NCBI GenBank assembly: GCA_900546495.1
Contig: URDN01000007.1
Span: 17,951-81,950, forward strand
DNA from: an uncultured Lachnospiraceae bacterium
GTDB lineage: Bacteria > Bacillota > Clostridia > Lachnospirales > Lachnospiraceae
Length of the DNA stretch: 64,000 nucleotides
Reading direction: 5' to 3'
A model generated the notes under the pieces. The model was not told the origin of the DNA, did no database searches, and worked only from the letters and a program-made list of their open reading frames with translations. Every line of letters starts with the position of its first letter. Position 1 is the first letter of the stretch. Made by a program: the position numbers and the translations under genes. Positions 6,511 to 15,326 of the stretch are shown here, one piece after another.

Positions 6511-8277
6511 CTAATTCATATATTCTACGATGGTATCCCAGATCGTATTTTTCTCATAACCAAGTTTCCAGAAAGATACACCTGCCAGATGATTGTCTTT
6601 CATCACATCCAGTTTTTCACCGATGGATTTCTGATCCTCCACCCAGATCTTGTACGTCTTGCCGTCATGCTCATATTCTGCATAATACTGACCGCAGTCA
6701 TCCAGCCACTGCAATGTTACTGCATTTGCGGCCACACGGGTATCTACTTCACTCATGCTGACAACTTCACTGGATACGGTATAACCACTCTGTGCCTCAT
6801 CCGATGTCTGATCCGACTGATCATCCGAAGCAGTCACCGGTGTCAGCTCCCACACTCTTGTGTAGAACGGAACCCCAAGAATTACCTGCTCTGCCGGAAC
6901 ATCTTTTAACGTATCCTCAATTCCCTGACGAACAAAGCCAATGGATGCCACAGAACCTTCGTCAGAGCCATTGTAATGTTCATCGTACGCCATTATCACA
7001 ATGTAATCTGCAAATACAGCCTGCTCTCCACAGTCATAGAATGAATTATAAGATGCCGGAACATAATTATCCACAGACAGTACAATGTCATTATTTTCAC
7101 ATTTGATGGAAAGCTCCCGGATAAATTCCAGATATCCGTCTGCCGCTTCTGCACTTAAAGATTCAAAATCCACATTAATGCCATCCAGATCATATTTGAT
7201 CGCTTCTGCCACCAGATTGTTTACCAGATTATCTCTGCTGGAAGTGAGATTCAATACGGAAGTTGAATCTACTTCACTGTTTTCCAGATTGCTTACCAGT
7301 CCCCAGACTTCAATTCCCTGCTGATGACAGTAAGTCACATAATCAGAACTGCACAGTGAAGCAATATTTCCACTGTTGTCATTCAGATAAAACCACGTCG
7401 GAGAAATCACATTTACCCCTTTTGTGCGTCCCAGTACATCTGATACATTCTTATTTGCAGTCTGGTTGGTCACCTGATGCCATGCCATGTTGATGGTCTT
7501 ATCTCTGGTGATATGAGAAAACTTCGGTTCCGTGTAATTATGATCGTACAGAACATCCTGATCACCGCCAACCGCTTTCGTTTTCATATATCCAATAAAT
7601 CCATTCTGACTGCACACCTTGCTCCAGGATCCGGCAGTATCCAAAACTGTCACCAGATCACCTTTTTTAATTTCAGAAAGAATCGGACTCTTGACGCCGC
7701 CTTTCTGTCGGATCTGTGTATTCTTTTTCACCGTCTGATAAGTCACATCATCCCACTGATCAGAAATCACGATCCGTCCCGGATCTGTATATACTTCATA
7801 ATGAATATCCGTATATTTCTGAACAAAAGACATGGACAGATACATCTCTCCGTCCCGCACCAGCGCGATCACATGATCCGCTGTCTCAGATGACTTGCCA
7901 AGCAGATACTGTGCGCTGTCCGGTGTCACATTGATCAGTCCGTCCGGTGTCACATAACGCAAAACCTGCTCTGTCGCATCCCAGTAAAAACGCTTATTCA
8001 AATATTTATGCACGGTCTGATAATTGATATACACCTCATCATCCTGCAAAATAGCATGATTTTGTACCTGTTCATTATCATAGACCACAAACAGCTCATC
8101 ATCTTCTGATAAACTGTAATATTCCTTATAATCAGTTACCTCCTTCGACGGAGAATATTTTTTCAAAAAAGTCGTAAGTCCGACGATCAAAACAATCAAT
8201 ATGATCAGCACCGTCACCCCGACTGCCAGAATTAATTTTTGCCTTCCCCTTTTTGTTTGCTGTCTTCGTGAAGCCAT
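6511..8277 (-). CDS. membrane-anchored glycoside hydrolase family 18 protein with SH3b domain
   Basis: 588 aa. A basic N-terminus is followed by one membrane helix (about 14-36). Next come a copper-amine-oxidase-N-like region (about 60-175) and a bacterial SH3 domain (about 188-237, with KKGDLVTVLDTAGSWSKV). The GH18 barrel runs from about 250 to the end. The barrel carries LDGINVDFE at 364-372: the general-acid glutamate E372 and D370 are present, but the middle position of the D-x-x-D-x-D-x-E signature is Asn, as occurs in spore-cortex enzymes of the SleL/YaaH type. Likely acts on peptidoglycan outside the membrane. Adjacent cwlD fits a cell-wall or sporulation role. Confidence 0.85.
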   Translation of the reverse strand: MASRRQQTKRGRQKLILAVGVTVLIILIVLIVGLTTFLKKYSPSKEVTDYKEYYSLSEDDELFVVYDNEQVQNHAILQDDEVYINYQTVHKYLNKRFYWDATEQVLRYVTPDGLINVTPDSAQYLLGKSSETADHVIALVRDGEMYLSMSFVQKYTDIHYEVYTDPGRIVISDQWDDVTYQTVKKNTQIRQKGGVKSPILSEIKKGDLVTVLDTAGSWSKVCSQNGFIGYMKTKAVGGDQDVLYDHNYTEPKFSHITRDKTINMAWHQVTNQTANKNVSDVLGRTKGVNVISPTWFYLNDNSGNIASLCSSDYVTYCHQQGIEVWGLVSNLENSEVDSTSVLNLTSSRDNLVNNLVAEAIKYDLDGINVDFESLSAEAADGYLEFIRELSIKCENNDIVLSVDNYVPASYNSFYDCGEQAVFADYIVIMAYDEHYNGSDEGSVASIGFVRQGIEDTLKDVPAEQVILGVPFYTRVWELTPVTASDDQSDQTSDEAQSGYTVSSEVVSMSEVDTRVAANAVTLQWLDDCGQYYAEYEHDGKTYKIWVEDQKSIGEKLDVMKDNHLAGVSFWKLGYEKNTIWDTIVEYMN

Positions 8278-8462
8278 TGCTTCCTCCTTTTCTCACCTGT
8301 ATATCATCCCCTGCGGATCTCTCTTATATACGATATATCGTATGTAACATTTTCCACAGATTTTCAGACATTTCTGAACGCTATCGTTATGTTCAGTATA
8401 CATGAAAAAAAAATGCGATGCAACCATTCCAGGCAAAGCTTAAGGAAGGTTTTATAAAACAA

Positions 8463-8544
8463 GTTACCGTTCACACGCGCCATTTGCCAAACGCTCTTTC
8501 GGGCTTCTCCGTAGCTTTGCTACTGCTTTTGCTCATAAAACGGC
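8463..8544 (-). repeat. half copy (D) of the MITE-like element
   Basis: In reverse orientation it keeps only the 3' half of the element. GTTACCGTTCAC (8463-8474) is the terminal repeat. The 21-codon ORF is intact (ATG at 8536, stop 8471-8473), encoding MSKSSSKATEKPER then AFGKWRV. The Shine-Dalgarno of the long copies is not preserved. The larger gap 8278-8665 also holds arms AAACAAGT/ACTTGTTT (8457-8464, 8561-8568) around it; no gene is seen there. Confidence 0.65.
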
Positions 8545-8665
8545 AATGGTACCGCAGAGGACTTGTTTAAGTATTCGTTTCTCTTATAAAAAGATGAACC
8601 TGTCGGTTCTGTTTTCGTCCCCTGCCGTACCGTCTGGTATTTGAGGAAACCTTCTGCCGTTTTTC

Positions 8666-8887
8666 TTATTCTTTTGTTTTTACTACATCAAATCTTAGCT
8701 CCGACAATGCGCCCTCATTGAACACATAATCGCGCATATAATCTACATTTTCCCGGACAAACATGGTTTCTGACACTTCATCCGAATTACTCGGAAATCC
8801 TTCCAGCCAAATAGAAATCCCCTGTTTTTCATAATTTTGAAGTTCGATCAGGAGTGGTTGTCCGGAAGCAGCAAATGTTTGCTTCAT
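8666..8887 (-). CDS. small hypothetical protein
   Basis: 73 aa from the ATG at 8887, chosen because GAGG lies 9 nt upstream; the frame is open further but lacks a better site. No family is recognised. It is acidic and soluble-looking, with no membrane segment, starting MKQTFAASGQPLLIELQNYE and ending in a lysine-rich tail. No neighbour is close on the same strand: the GH18 gene starts 388 bp away and mecA is divergent. Probably a real gene from its ribosome binding site and composition; function unknown. Confidence 0.55.
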   Translation of the reverse strand: MKQTFAASGQPLLIELQNYEKQGISIWLEGFPSNSDEVSETMFVRENVDYMRDYVFNEGALSELRFDVVKTKE

Positions 8888-9787
8888 AAAAAATACCTCA
8901 TCTCTGACCATAGCGGAAGTAAGTTCGTGATATACAATCCGCCAATAACTATATTTCAAGAATACCTTTTCAATTCTTGCTGTGAAATGTGTTTTCTGCA
9001 ATATATGATATATGCATTCACACACTTCTGTACTCTTATAACACGTTGGATATGATTTTATTTTTCGTCACTTTTGTTCTCCGTCAAAAAGGTATGACAG
9101 CGTTGTCTTCGTCTTTATCTTTCTTTTTACCTCCGTATCTATTTTCTTACAGTTTTATCTTTTCTGACTGCCACAGATTTCTGCCGGATTTTTGTTATCC
9201 ACCCCCAGCTTTTTTTGTCAGTTTCGACAAATGCACATATACTAACAAAAAAGTGTTCTAAAGAACTTTCCCCCCATACAGACAGTTCTTCCTGATAAAA
9301 TCAGGGCTGCACCTTACTTTACTTTTCACCCCAAAAAAGCCAAGTATTCGGGCAAAATCTGTGACGCGTCTGAATTAATACCAGATTTCTCTCCTGGATA
9401 CATAAAACGGAAAATATAAAGATGGTCAGTTGACCTACCTAGATCTGTGGGATTTCTCCCCTTGCAGCAAAAGCATCTGTAAAATGTACAGAATTGTACG
9501 ATGCATGAATCTACTGCAGTCCCCAGTCTGTAAAAATCTTTCTGCTAAAACAAACTTACAAAAGAATCGTTAACAAACTGCTAATTTGATCTATCCGTAT
9601 GTACGGAAAACTTCTTGAGCCATAATATACCATAAACCTTTTTAAAATTCAACTTAATTTTTAATTTTTCTCTAAAAAGAAGAAAAATCGTGAAATTGTC
9701 ATTAATTTCATACTTTCTTTATGAATGAATGCTTGACGAAAAACACAAGATTATATATACTTTTCTAACAAGTAAGGAAGTGATGAC
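8888..9787. other. 900 bp region without a recognisable gene
   Basis: Low-GC in its right part, no convincing ORF with a ribosome binding site on either strand. A small hairpin CCTGAT-AAA-ATCAGG lies near 9291. The mecA promoter is at the right end. I compared it by eye with common riboswitch motifs and found no convincing match. Confidence 0.5.
9733..9761 (+). promoter_or_regulatory. mecA promoter
   Basis: TTGACG (9733-9738), 17 nt spacer, TATACT (9756-9761); 26 nt before the ATG, with AAGGAAGTG as ribosome binding site. Confidence 0.65.
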
Positions 9788-10558
9788 ATGAAAATTGAAA
9801 AATTAAATGACCATCAGATTCGCTGTACCTTAACCAGTGAAGACCTGGCTACGCGCAATATCAAACTCAGTGAGCTTGCCTATGGTTCGGAGAAAGCAAA
9901 GGCTCTGTTCCGCGATATGATGCAGCAGGCAGCTATAGATTTTGGATTTGAAGCGGAAGATATACCGATCATGATAGAAGCAATTCCACTCTCCTCGGAG
10001 AAGATTGTTCTTATTATTTCCAAAGTGGAATCACCGGATGAGCTGGATACCAGATTTTCCAACTTCACACAGGCGGACACCGACAATGAAAATGAAGATG
10101 ATGACATCCTCTCCTTTGGTTCTGATGCCTTTGGCGACAGCTCCGATCAGGAACCGGATGAGACGTCCATGCAGTTACTGGATCTCCTCCAGCAATTAAA
10201 GCAGGCGCACAAAAAAGAGGAGTCTTCTGCTAAGAAGAAAGATACTCCTTCCATCCCGTCTGATCTTGTCCGACTGTTTACTTTCCGTGAACTGGATGCA
10301 GCTATCCTTGCAGCTAACACATTGCAGGGATTTTATCAGGGAAAAAACACACTGTATAAAGATCCTCAGGTCGGAGACTATTATCTGATTCTTCATCAGA
10401 GTCAGCATACCATCGCTGAATTCAATCAGGTGTACCATCTGATCAGCTCCTACCTGCAGCCGAAGAAATATACGACCGGTACTCAGGCTTATTACGAAGA
10501 ACATTTCCAGAAGATCATCAATGGAAATGCATTACAGCAATTAGGCGAAATTGCCTGA
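9788..10558 (+). CDS. mecA: adaptor protein MecA
   Basis: Adaptor that delivers substrates to the ClpC-ClpP protease. 256 aa. The conserved N-terminal substrate-binding domain (about 1-85) begins MKIEKLNDHQIRCTLT and includes ELAYGSEKAKALFRDMM. An acidic, low-complexity linker (about 95-150) follows, then the C-terminal ClpC-binding domain (about 160-250). Monocistronic: strong sigma-A promoter 26 nt upstream and a perfect terminator about 50 bp downstream. The ribosome binding site AAGGAAGTG supports the start. In Bacillus MecA controls competence through ComK; in clostridia the targets are less known. Confidence 0.93.
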   Translation: MKIEKLNDHQIRCTLTSEDLATRNIKLSELAYGSEKAKALFRDMMQQAAIDFGFEAEDIPIMIEAIPLSSEKIVLIISKVESPDELDTRFSNFTQADTDNENEDDDILSFGSDAFGDSSDQEPDETSMQLLDLLQQLKQAHKKEESSAKKKDTPSIPSDLVRLFTFRELDAAILAANTLQGFYQGKNTLYKDPQVGDYYLILHQSQHTIAEFNQVYHLISSYLQPKKYTTGTQAYYEEHFQKIINGNALQQLGEIA

Positions 10559-10607
10559 TTTCCGAATCTGAAATTAAGAAGTCAATAATGATGAAAACTA
10601 TGATGAA

Positions 10608-10650
10608 AAAAAACTGCTATGCAAAGAAAATCTCTGCATAGCAGTTTTTA
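10608..10650 (+). terminator. terminator after mecA
   Basis: ACTGCTATGCA pairs perfectly with TGCATAGCAGT across a short A-rich loop, with A and T runs on either side, so it can work in both directions. Confidence 0.85.
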
Positions 10651-10655
10651 TATTC

Positions 10656-10786
10656 AAGTCAAACGCACGTGAGACTTGGTGCGTGATTCTGCTCAGCGTA
10701 AGCTGACATATTATTCTTCTCAGAATCACTGTACTCTACACTTCGTTTCGGTCGGCACAAAACCATTGTCTCCCTGACAATGTGCG
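10656..10786. other. three consecutive hairpins in the mecA/DUF1858 interval
   Basis: CAAGTC/GACTTG is at 10657-10677. GTGATTCTG (10683-10691) pairs with CAGAATCAC (10721-10729) and encloses CAGC-GTAA-GCTG. CATTGTC/GACAATG (about 10764-10782) is flanked by GCAC/GTGC. The interval up to 10829 has no gene. Possible structured 3' UTR of the DUF1858 gene. Confidence 0.45.
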
Positions 10787-10829
10787 CCTTCGCGGAACGA
10801 TTTATCATTTACAGTGCCAAGCCTGTGCC

Positions 10830-11036
10830 TTATGCTACAACATCATTGAGGCGGTCTACTAATTCCTGCGGCTCAATGCCATGCACCATAGCAGCCTGCT
10901 CGATAGTCTCCATCTGAGAAGACGGGCATCCAAGGCAGTGCATACCAATGCCGAATAATACTTCTGCAATGCTGTCGATATGCTCCTGATCACGTAATAA
11001 TTCACCGATCATGGTGTCTTTGGTAATCTGTGCCAT
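10830..11036 (-). CDS. DUF1858 domain-containing protein
   Basis: 68 aa, essentially one DUF1858 domain, preceded by AAGGAGGTACAG as ribosome binding site. The domain is recognised by MAQITKDTMIGELL, a helical stretch ending FGIGMHCLGCPSSQMET, and a C-terminal HGIEPQELVDRLN. The C-x-x-C pair (CLGC) could bind a metal or form a disulphide. Stand-alone copies are common in clostridia and the same domain is found at the N-terminus of ScdA/YtfE-type iron-sulphur repair proteins and with hybrid-cluster proteins. The biochemical role is not established. It is 160 bp downstream of moaA on the same strand. Confidence 0.85.
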   Translation of the reverse strand: MAQITKDTMIGELLRDQEHIDSIAEVLFGIGMHCLGCPSSQMETIEQAAMVHGIEPQELVDRLNDVVA

Positions 11037-11122
11037 TTTACTGTACCTCCTTATTTTTTACTAAGCGTAGTATAATACGTTTGCTCAAAATATGCAACCC
11101 CAGTTCTTTCATCCCTGTGGAT

Positions 11123-11150
11123 TTCTCCGTAGCTACGCTACTACTTTTGC
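11123..11150 (-). repeat. 28 bp fragment of the MITE-like element
   Basis: Its reverse complement is identical over 28 bp to the central hairpin region of copy A (GCAAAAGTAGTAGCG through CTACGGAGAA). It lies between moaA and the DUF1858 gene. Confidence 0.6.
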
Positions 11151-11196
11151 CCAATGTTGCCTCAAAACATACAGGCTGCGCGAAAAACCTCTTTTG

Positions 11197-12198
11197 TCAT
11201 CCACCGATCTGGGACATTTTCCTCGTATCAGCATTTCCTGCTGCCGGCTCCTCACCGAAATCTTCCGTCTGCACTTCACCAAAATGATGCTCCTTCGGTT
11301 TGCGCCAAATTGCATCCGCAATGGCATCTGCGATCTCCTCATCAGAACTTCCATCCCGCAGCATCTGACGCAAATCAATGCCTGCCCCGGAATACAGACA
11401 TAATTTAAAAAATCCTTCCGATGTCAGCCGGATCCGGTTACAGGTGCTGCAAAACTTTTCATGCACCGCACCGATAATACCGATCTCCCCGGCAAATCCC
11501 GGTGCCCGATAATAGACTGCCGGGCCGTTTCCAAGAGTTTCCTTTACCTGATATGCCTCCGGATAGCGTGCAAAAAACATTTCTTTGATATCTTCTGCCG
11601 AAAATGCCTCATACTGATCTCCATATCCTATGGGCATCATCTCAATAAATCGCACGGCAATCTTTTTTTCTTTTGCCCATGCAAAAAAATCCGGAATCTC
11701 ATCAATATTTACACCCTGTACCGGTACACAGTTTATTTTTAACGGAATCCCGCTATTATATACCGCTTCGATGCCACGCTCTACCTGCACATACATATCC
11801 TTCCCGGTCACATCCAGATAACGTTCCCTGTTTCGCGTATCCAGACTCACGTTGATAGCATCTACGCCCGCTTCCAAAAGCTGTGGCAGCATTTCTTCTA
11901 ACAAAACACCATTTGTTGTCAATGTCACCATATCAATGCCCTCAATCTGTTTGATCTCACGGATCAGACTGTCACATCCACGGCGCACCAGTGGTTCTCC
12001 ACCGGTCAGCTTTACTTTGCGAATCCCCAGTTTTGCCAGAATTTTCACGATCCGCAGAATCTCCTCGTAACGCAGAATCCGCTCGTGCGGAATAAACGAC
12101 ACCTCCTCCGGCATACAATATTTACAACGCAGGTTACAGCGATCAGTAATCGATATCCGAATATAATCAATTTCTCTGTTATAACGATCTGTAATCAA
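11197..12198 (-). CDS. moaA: GTP 3',8-cyclase MoaA
   Basis: Radical-SAM enzyme for the first step of molybdenum cofactor synthesis (GTP to 3',8-cyclo-GTP). 333 aa, TTG start with GGAGAA 4 nt upstream. The N-terminal cluster motif is in RISITDRCNLRCKYCMP (C-x3-C-x2-C) and the C-terminal second cluster is in KFCSTCNRIRLTSEGFFKLC. TGGEPL and the NVSLDT strand are typical. No moaC, moeA or mogA is in the window, so the rest of the pathway must lie elsewhere. The gene upstream, ending 13 bp away, encodes a protein with molybdopterin-oxidoreductase-like folds, which supports a functional link. Confidence 0.95.
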   Translation of the reverse strand: MITDRYNREIDYIRISITDRCNLRCKYCMPEEVSFIPHERILRYEEILRIVKILAKLGIRKVKLTGGEPLVRRGCDSLIREIKQIEGIDMVTLTTNGVLLEEMLPQLLEAGVDAINVSLDTRNRERYLDVTGKDMYVQVERGIEAVYNSGIPLKINCVPVQGVNIDEIPDFFAWAKEKKIAVRFIEMMPIGYGDQYEAFSAEDIKEMFFARYPEAYQVKETLGNGPAVYYRAPGFAGEIGIIGAVHEKFCSTCNRIRLTSEGFFKLCLYSGAGIDLRQMLRDGSSDEEIADAIADAIWRKPKEHHFGEVQTEDFGEEPAAGNADTRKMSQIGG

Positions 12199-12211
12199 AA
12201 TATTCTCCTGT

Positions 12212-13648
12212 TTAAAATAATATAGTTACGACCATACCCGCCGCATTTTTATACACGGACGGATTGGCACTTTCTTTTCCGCAATAAATACGAAATGGTG
12301 TGGTTCCCTTAATCGGTGCAAAGTGCAAATCTTTATCTGCCCAGCTGCTGGTATCCCCTTTTTCCATTCCATCCTGTGAGCGCTGATCCTGTTCATATGT
12401 CAGCAAAAATCGATACGCTGACAACTCATTTGCCTCCAGTGCGATTTTTTCCTTATAATTGTCATTTGTAAAAATCTGGAATCGTACAGAACCGTTTTCC
12501 AGATCCTCCCGCTGTGGAATCTCCGGCAAAAGTTCCAGCAATGTCAACAGGCTCCAGCCCTTTGCCGTAACACGACGCTGCCCCCCCTGTCCATGATTCA
12601 TATTGTGATTATAATACTCATACGTCTCACAGCTTTCCAGATCACCAAAAGCATTCAACAGTTCCTGCAAAGAATAATAATAACAAGCTGCTGCCTGTTC
12701 CTGTTTTACGATCTGAATATAAAATTCACTCTCATCCGCACGCGTACCCGGAACATGAATCTGCTTCTCAACCTTCTGCTCTCTTAATTCACCTGCAATA
12801 ACTCCGGAAAATTCGGTACAGATATTCTGTCCATCAAAATATCCGATCTGTTTGAGCGCCTCATCTGCCAGAAACAACCAGATATCTCCGGTAATCCTGC
12901 TGATTTCCTGTCCGTTTGCATCCACAGCTATTAACTGGTCCATTGCTTCCGGTGCATACTCTGCCTGTTCTGACCAGAACTCACGGCTCAGGCTGATTGC
13001 CGGTACGCGGCGTATACTTTCGTCTTCCATCTGTAATTCTGCCCAGTGCATGGTTCCCGCATGTTTGCTGTCCCACTCAAAAAAGCGGCTCAGGGAAAAA
13101 TACCGGTTACAACGCAATCCTGTTCCACGTACCCAGAATCCCTGCTCGGCACTGCCTGCCACCAGCATCCGAATTCCTTTTGCAAAATAGTCTTTGTTCT
13201 TGTCATCTATTCCCTGCTGACCGAACATAATTGTTGGGTGTGGATAGTATTTTACTGGTATACTATTTTTTTGAAAAGAAATAAAAGCCTCTCGCGGCTC
13301 CTTTCCTTCTGCACTTCTCTCTAATAATCCAGGGAAAAAATAACGTTTGGATTGTAACTCAGTGACCACAGATTCAAATCCATCCACACTGCCAAGCCGG
13401 ATCTCGTTTACCGCTGCTACTCCGGCAGCATCCAGATACCGCTGCAGCGGAAATCCAAATCCTTCTTCAATATCCCGGCTCTCTGCATCTTCATGATTAT
13501 CGTATACAGAAAATCGCTGATACTGTGTCTTTTCCTGCTGTTCCAGATCTGCGCAGGTGTACAACACATTTCTTTCTGCAACACTGCCGCTGAGGAACAG
13601 TCCCACCTGTTCTTCTTCGGACATGATCGCAATACTCTTAATTTTCAT
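12212..13648 (-). CDS. unrecognised cytosolic protein with two regions resembling the molybdopterin-binding oxidoreductase fold
   Basis: 478 aa, no signal peptide or membrane helix. I do not recognise it as a named family. Two segments echo the sulphite-oxidase-type molybdopterin-binding fold. Residues about 60-190 contain GFPLQRYLDAAGV and SVDGFESVVTEL. Residues about 310-478 contain YYSLQELLNAFGDL, RRVTAKGWSLLTLLELL, then a FTNDNYKEKIAL strand and an AYRFLLTYEQD stretch. The usual cofactor-coordinating cysteine context is not evident; C332, an isolated match near YYYSLQ, is not convincing. It directly precedes moaA (13 bp) and is probably co-transcribed. A Moco-binding or Moco-handling role is inferred from neighbourhood and weak fold resemblance only. 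Confidence 0.5.
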   Translation of the reverse strand: MKIKSIAIMSEEEQVGLFLSGSVAERNVLYTCADLEQQEKTQYQRFSVYDNHEDAESRDIEEGFGFPLQRYLDAAGVAAVNEIRLGSVDGFESVVTELQSKRYFFPGLLERSAEGKEPREAFISFQKNSIPVKYYPHPTIMFGQQGIDDKNKDYFAKGIRMLVAGSAEQGFWVRGTGLRCNRYFSLSRFFEWDSKHAGTMHWAELQMEDESIRRVPAISLSREFWSEQAEYAPEAMDQLIAVDANGQEISRITGDIWLFLADEALKQIGYFDGQNICTEFSGVIAGELREQKVEKQIHVPGTRADESEFYIQIVKQEQAAACYYYSLQELLNAFGDLESCETYEYYNHNMNHGQGGQRRVTAKGWSLLTLLELLPEIPQREDLENGSVRFQIFTNDNYKEKIALEANELSAYRFLLTYEQDQRSQDGMEKGDTSSWADKDLHFAPIKGTTPFRIYCGKESANPSVYKNAAGMVVTILF

Positions 13649-13690
13649 TCAAGTATCTCCCTCTTTTATATTTTTCGTCCAACTATACCC

Positions 13691-13715
13691 AAAGGGCAGA
13701 TCACTCTGCCCTTTT
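13691..13715 (-). terminator. bidirectional-looking terminator
   Basis: AAAGGGCAGA-TCAC-TCTGCCCTTT, a perfect 10 bp stem with a four-base loop, between the RluA gene and the gene upstream of moaA. Confidence 0.7.
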
Positions 13716-13752
13716 AAAATCTCTATACATATCCCAACTATGTATTCCTATA

Positions 13753-14448
13753 TTATACATTTTTGGTATGTTTTGCAACCCTCGAAAATGCTTTCCCCTT
13801 CGGTTCAATCACAAATTCCATCTTTTTCTTTGTCACAGGATGCACAAACCCGATTCGGCAGGAACACAACGCAACCGGACAATACCGACTATTCTGATCT
13901 GTCTTTCCATACTTTGTATCACCCACAAGCGGATATCCCGCATGCGCAAACTGCACACGGATCTGGTGATGCCGCCCGGTGTGAAGCCAGATATGAACCA
14001 ATGCCTGCTGCCCGTTCTCTGAAACCTGTTCTACTTCATAGTCTAACACAGCCTCTTTCGCCTGCGGTGTTCCCTCTGTAACAACTGCAGATGTATTTAC
14101 TTTTCCATCCCGCAACAGCCAGTCGCGAAGCTCTCCTTTTTGCGGTTCCGGCATACCTGTTGTCACTGCCAGATATTCTTTTTCCATGCTGCGACTGTTG
14201 ACCTGCGCAGATAGTTTTGCCGCTGCCTGCGGTGTTTTGGCAAACACCATCACACCCTCCACCGGTTGATCCAGACGATGGATCAGTCCAATATAAGGTT
14301 CTTCCTTCTTTTTGGCACGATAATTTTTTAACAGGCTCACCATGTCTGCCTGACCGGCGCGGGCAGTCTGAACTGCCACGCCAGCTTCCTTGCGGCATAC
14401 GATAATTGCCTCATCTTCGTATATAATTTCCGGTTGCTTTATTCTCAT
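13753..14448 (-). CDS. RluA-family pseudouridine synthase
   Basis: Isomerises uridine to pseudouridine in structured RNA. 231 aa, catalytic domain only, without an S4 domain. The signature is IGLIHRLDQPVEGVMVFAK, with the catalytic Asp in HRLD, and GRHHQIRVQFAHAGYPLVGD is the second conserved block. Typical RluA members have HRLD-x-x-TSG; here the Gln-Pro-Val variant is seen, as in many short clostridial paralogues. The target site (tRNA or 23S) cannot be deduced. Monocistronic between two terminators. Confidence 0.9.
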   Translation of the reverse strand: MRIKQPEIIYEDEAIIVCRKEAGVAVQTARAGQADMVSLLKNYRAKKKEEPYIGLIHRLDQPVEGVMVFAKTPQAAAKLSAQVNSRSMEKEYLAVTTGMPEPQKGELRDWLLRDGKVNTSAVVTEGTPQAKEAVLDYEVEQVSENGQQALVHIWLHTGRHHQIRVQFAHAGYPLVGDTKYGKTDQNSRYCPVALCSCRIGFVHPVTKKKMEFVIEPKGKAFSRVAKHTKNV

Positions 14449-14481
14449 CTTGCACGAATCTCCATCTTTTCTTCCACAAAT

Positions 14482-14526
14482 AAGGCAGGCATGATCTACC
14501 TTTTATCTTGTAAATCTGCCCGCCTT
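14482..14526 (-). terminator. hairpin after the OmpR/EnvZ-type operon
   Basis: AAGGCAGGC (14482-14490) pairs with GCCCGCCTT (14518-14526) with one mismatch; lies downstream of the response regulator on the minus strand. Confidence 0.55.
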
Positions 14527-14636
14527 AATGATACCTGATTACATCTACATCCTATTATACCAGACAATACATGGAACACATTACTTATAGCAAAATTCTA
14601 TACCAAACATTTCCATCCGAATGCATAAAGTATTAT

Positions 14637-15326
14637 TTATAATTTGAAGCGGTATCCTACGCCCCAGATTGTCTCAATATACTGCGGTTTTGCGGTATTG
14701 AACTCAATTTTTTCACGGATCTTTTTGATATGAACTGTTACTGTTGCAATGTCACCGATGGACTCCATATCCCAGATCTTGGAAAACAGCTCATCCTTCG
14801 TAAATACATGGTTCGGATTCTCTGCCAGAAATGTCAGCAGGTCAAATTCCTTTGTTGTAAACTGCTTTTCTTCCTCATTTACCCATACACGACGTGCAGT
14901 CTTATCAATACGAATACCGCGAATCTCAATAATATCATTTTTCTGCGCATTGCTTCCAATCAGACGCTCATAACGCGCCAGATGTGCTTTTACTCTCGCA
15001 ACCAGTTCACTCGGGGAAAAAGGTTTGGTAATATAATCATCTGCGCCAAGTCCCAAACCACGAATCTTGTCAATATCATCCTTTTTCGCGGACACCATCA
15101 GGATCGGTGTATTTTTCTTCTCACGTATTCTTTTACAGATTTCAAAACCATCGGTGCCCGGCAGCATCAGATCCAGAATATACATATCAAATTCTTCACT
15201 CAGTGCGCGCTCCAGACCGCTGGTTCCGTCATTTTCTATCTCCACATCAAATCCACTCAGCTCCAGATAATCTTTCTCCAGATCTGCAATTGCTTCTTCA
15301 TCTTCTACGATTAAAATCTTACTCAT
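14637..15326 (-). CDS. OmpR-family response regulator
   Basis: 229 aa from the ATG at 15326, chosen because CAGGAGG lies 7 nt upstream; longer frames lack a site. Receiver domain (1-120) with phosphoacceptor D52 in YILDLMLPGTDG and the switch lysine in DDYITKPFSPSEL. The winged-helix DNA-binding domain follows (about 135-229), ending TIWGVGYRFKL. It overlaps the end of the kinase gene at 15319 by 8 bp, although the regulator lies downstream in the operon. The target genes are not identifiable here; a cell-envelope or stress role is common for such pairs. Confidence 0.93.
   Translation of the reverse strand: MSKILIVEDEEAIADLEKDYLELSGFDVEIENDGTSGLERALSEEFDMYILDLMLPGTDGFEICKRIREKKNTPILMVSAKKDDIDKIRGLGLGADDYITKPFSPSELVARVKAHLARYERLIGSNAQKNDIIEIRGIRIDKTARRVWVNEEEKQFTTKEFDLLTFLAENPNHVFTKDELFSKIWDMESIGDIATVTVHIKKIREKIEFNTAKPQYIETIWGVGYRFKL

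Noticed and set aside
8989..9261. 90-aa plus-strand frame in the long gap before mecA
   Set aside because: Composition is that of AT-rich noncoding DNA (phenylalanine and serine runs), no ribosome binding site and partly opposite to the small hypothetical gene.
9400..9480. Possible riboswitch aptamer upstream of mecA
   Set aside because: Short complementary segments exist but no match to c-di-GMP, guanidine, glycine or other common aptamers could be defended, and the mecA promoter lies downstream of it.
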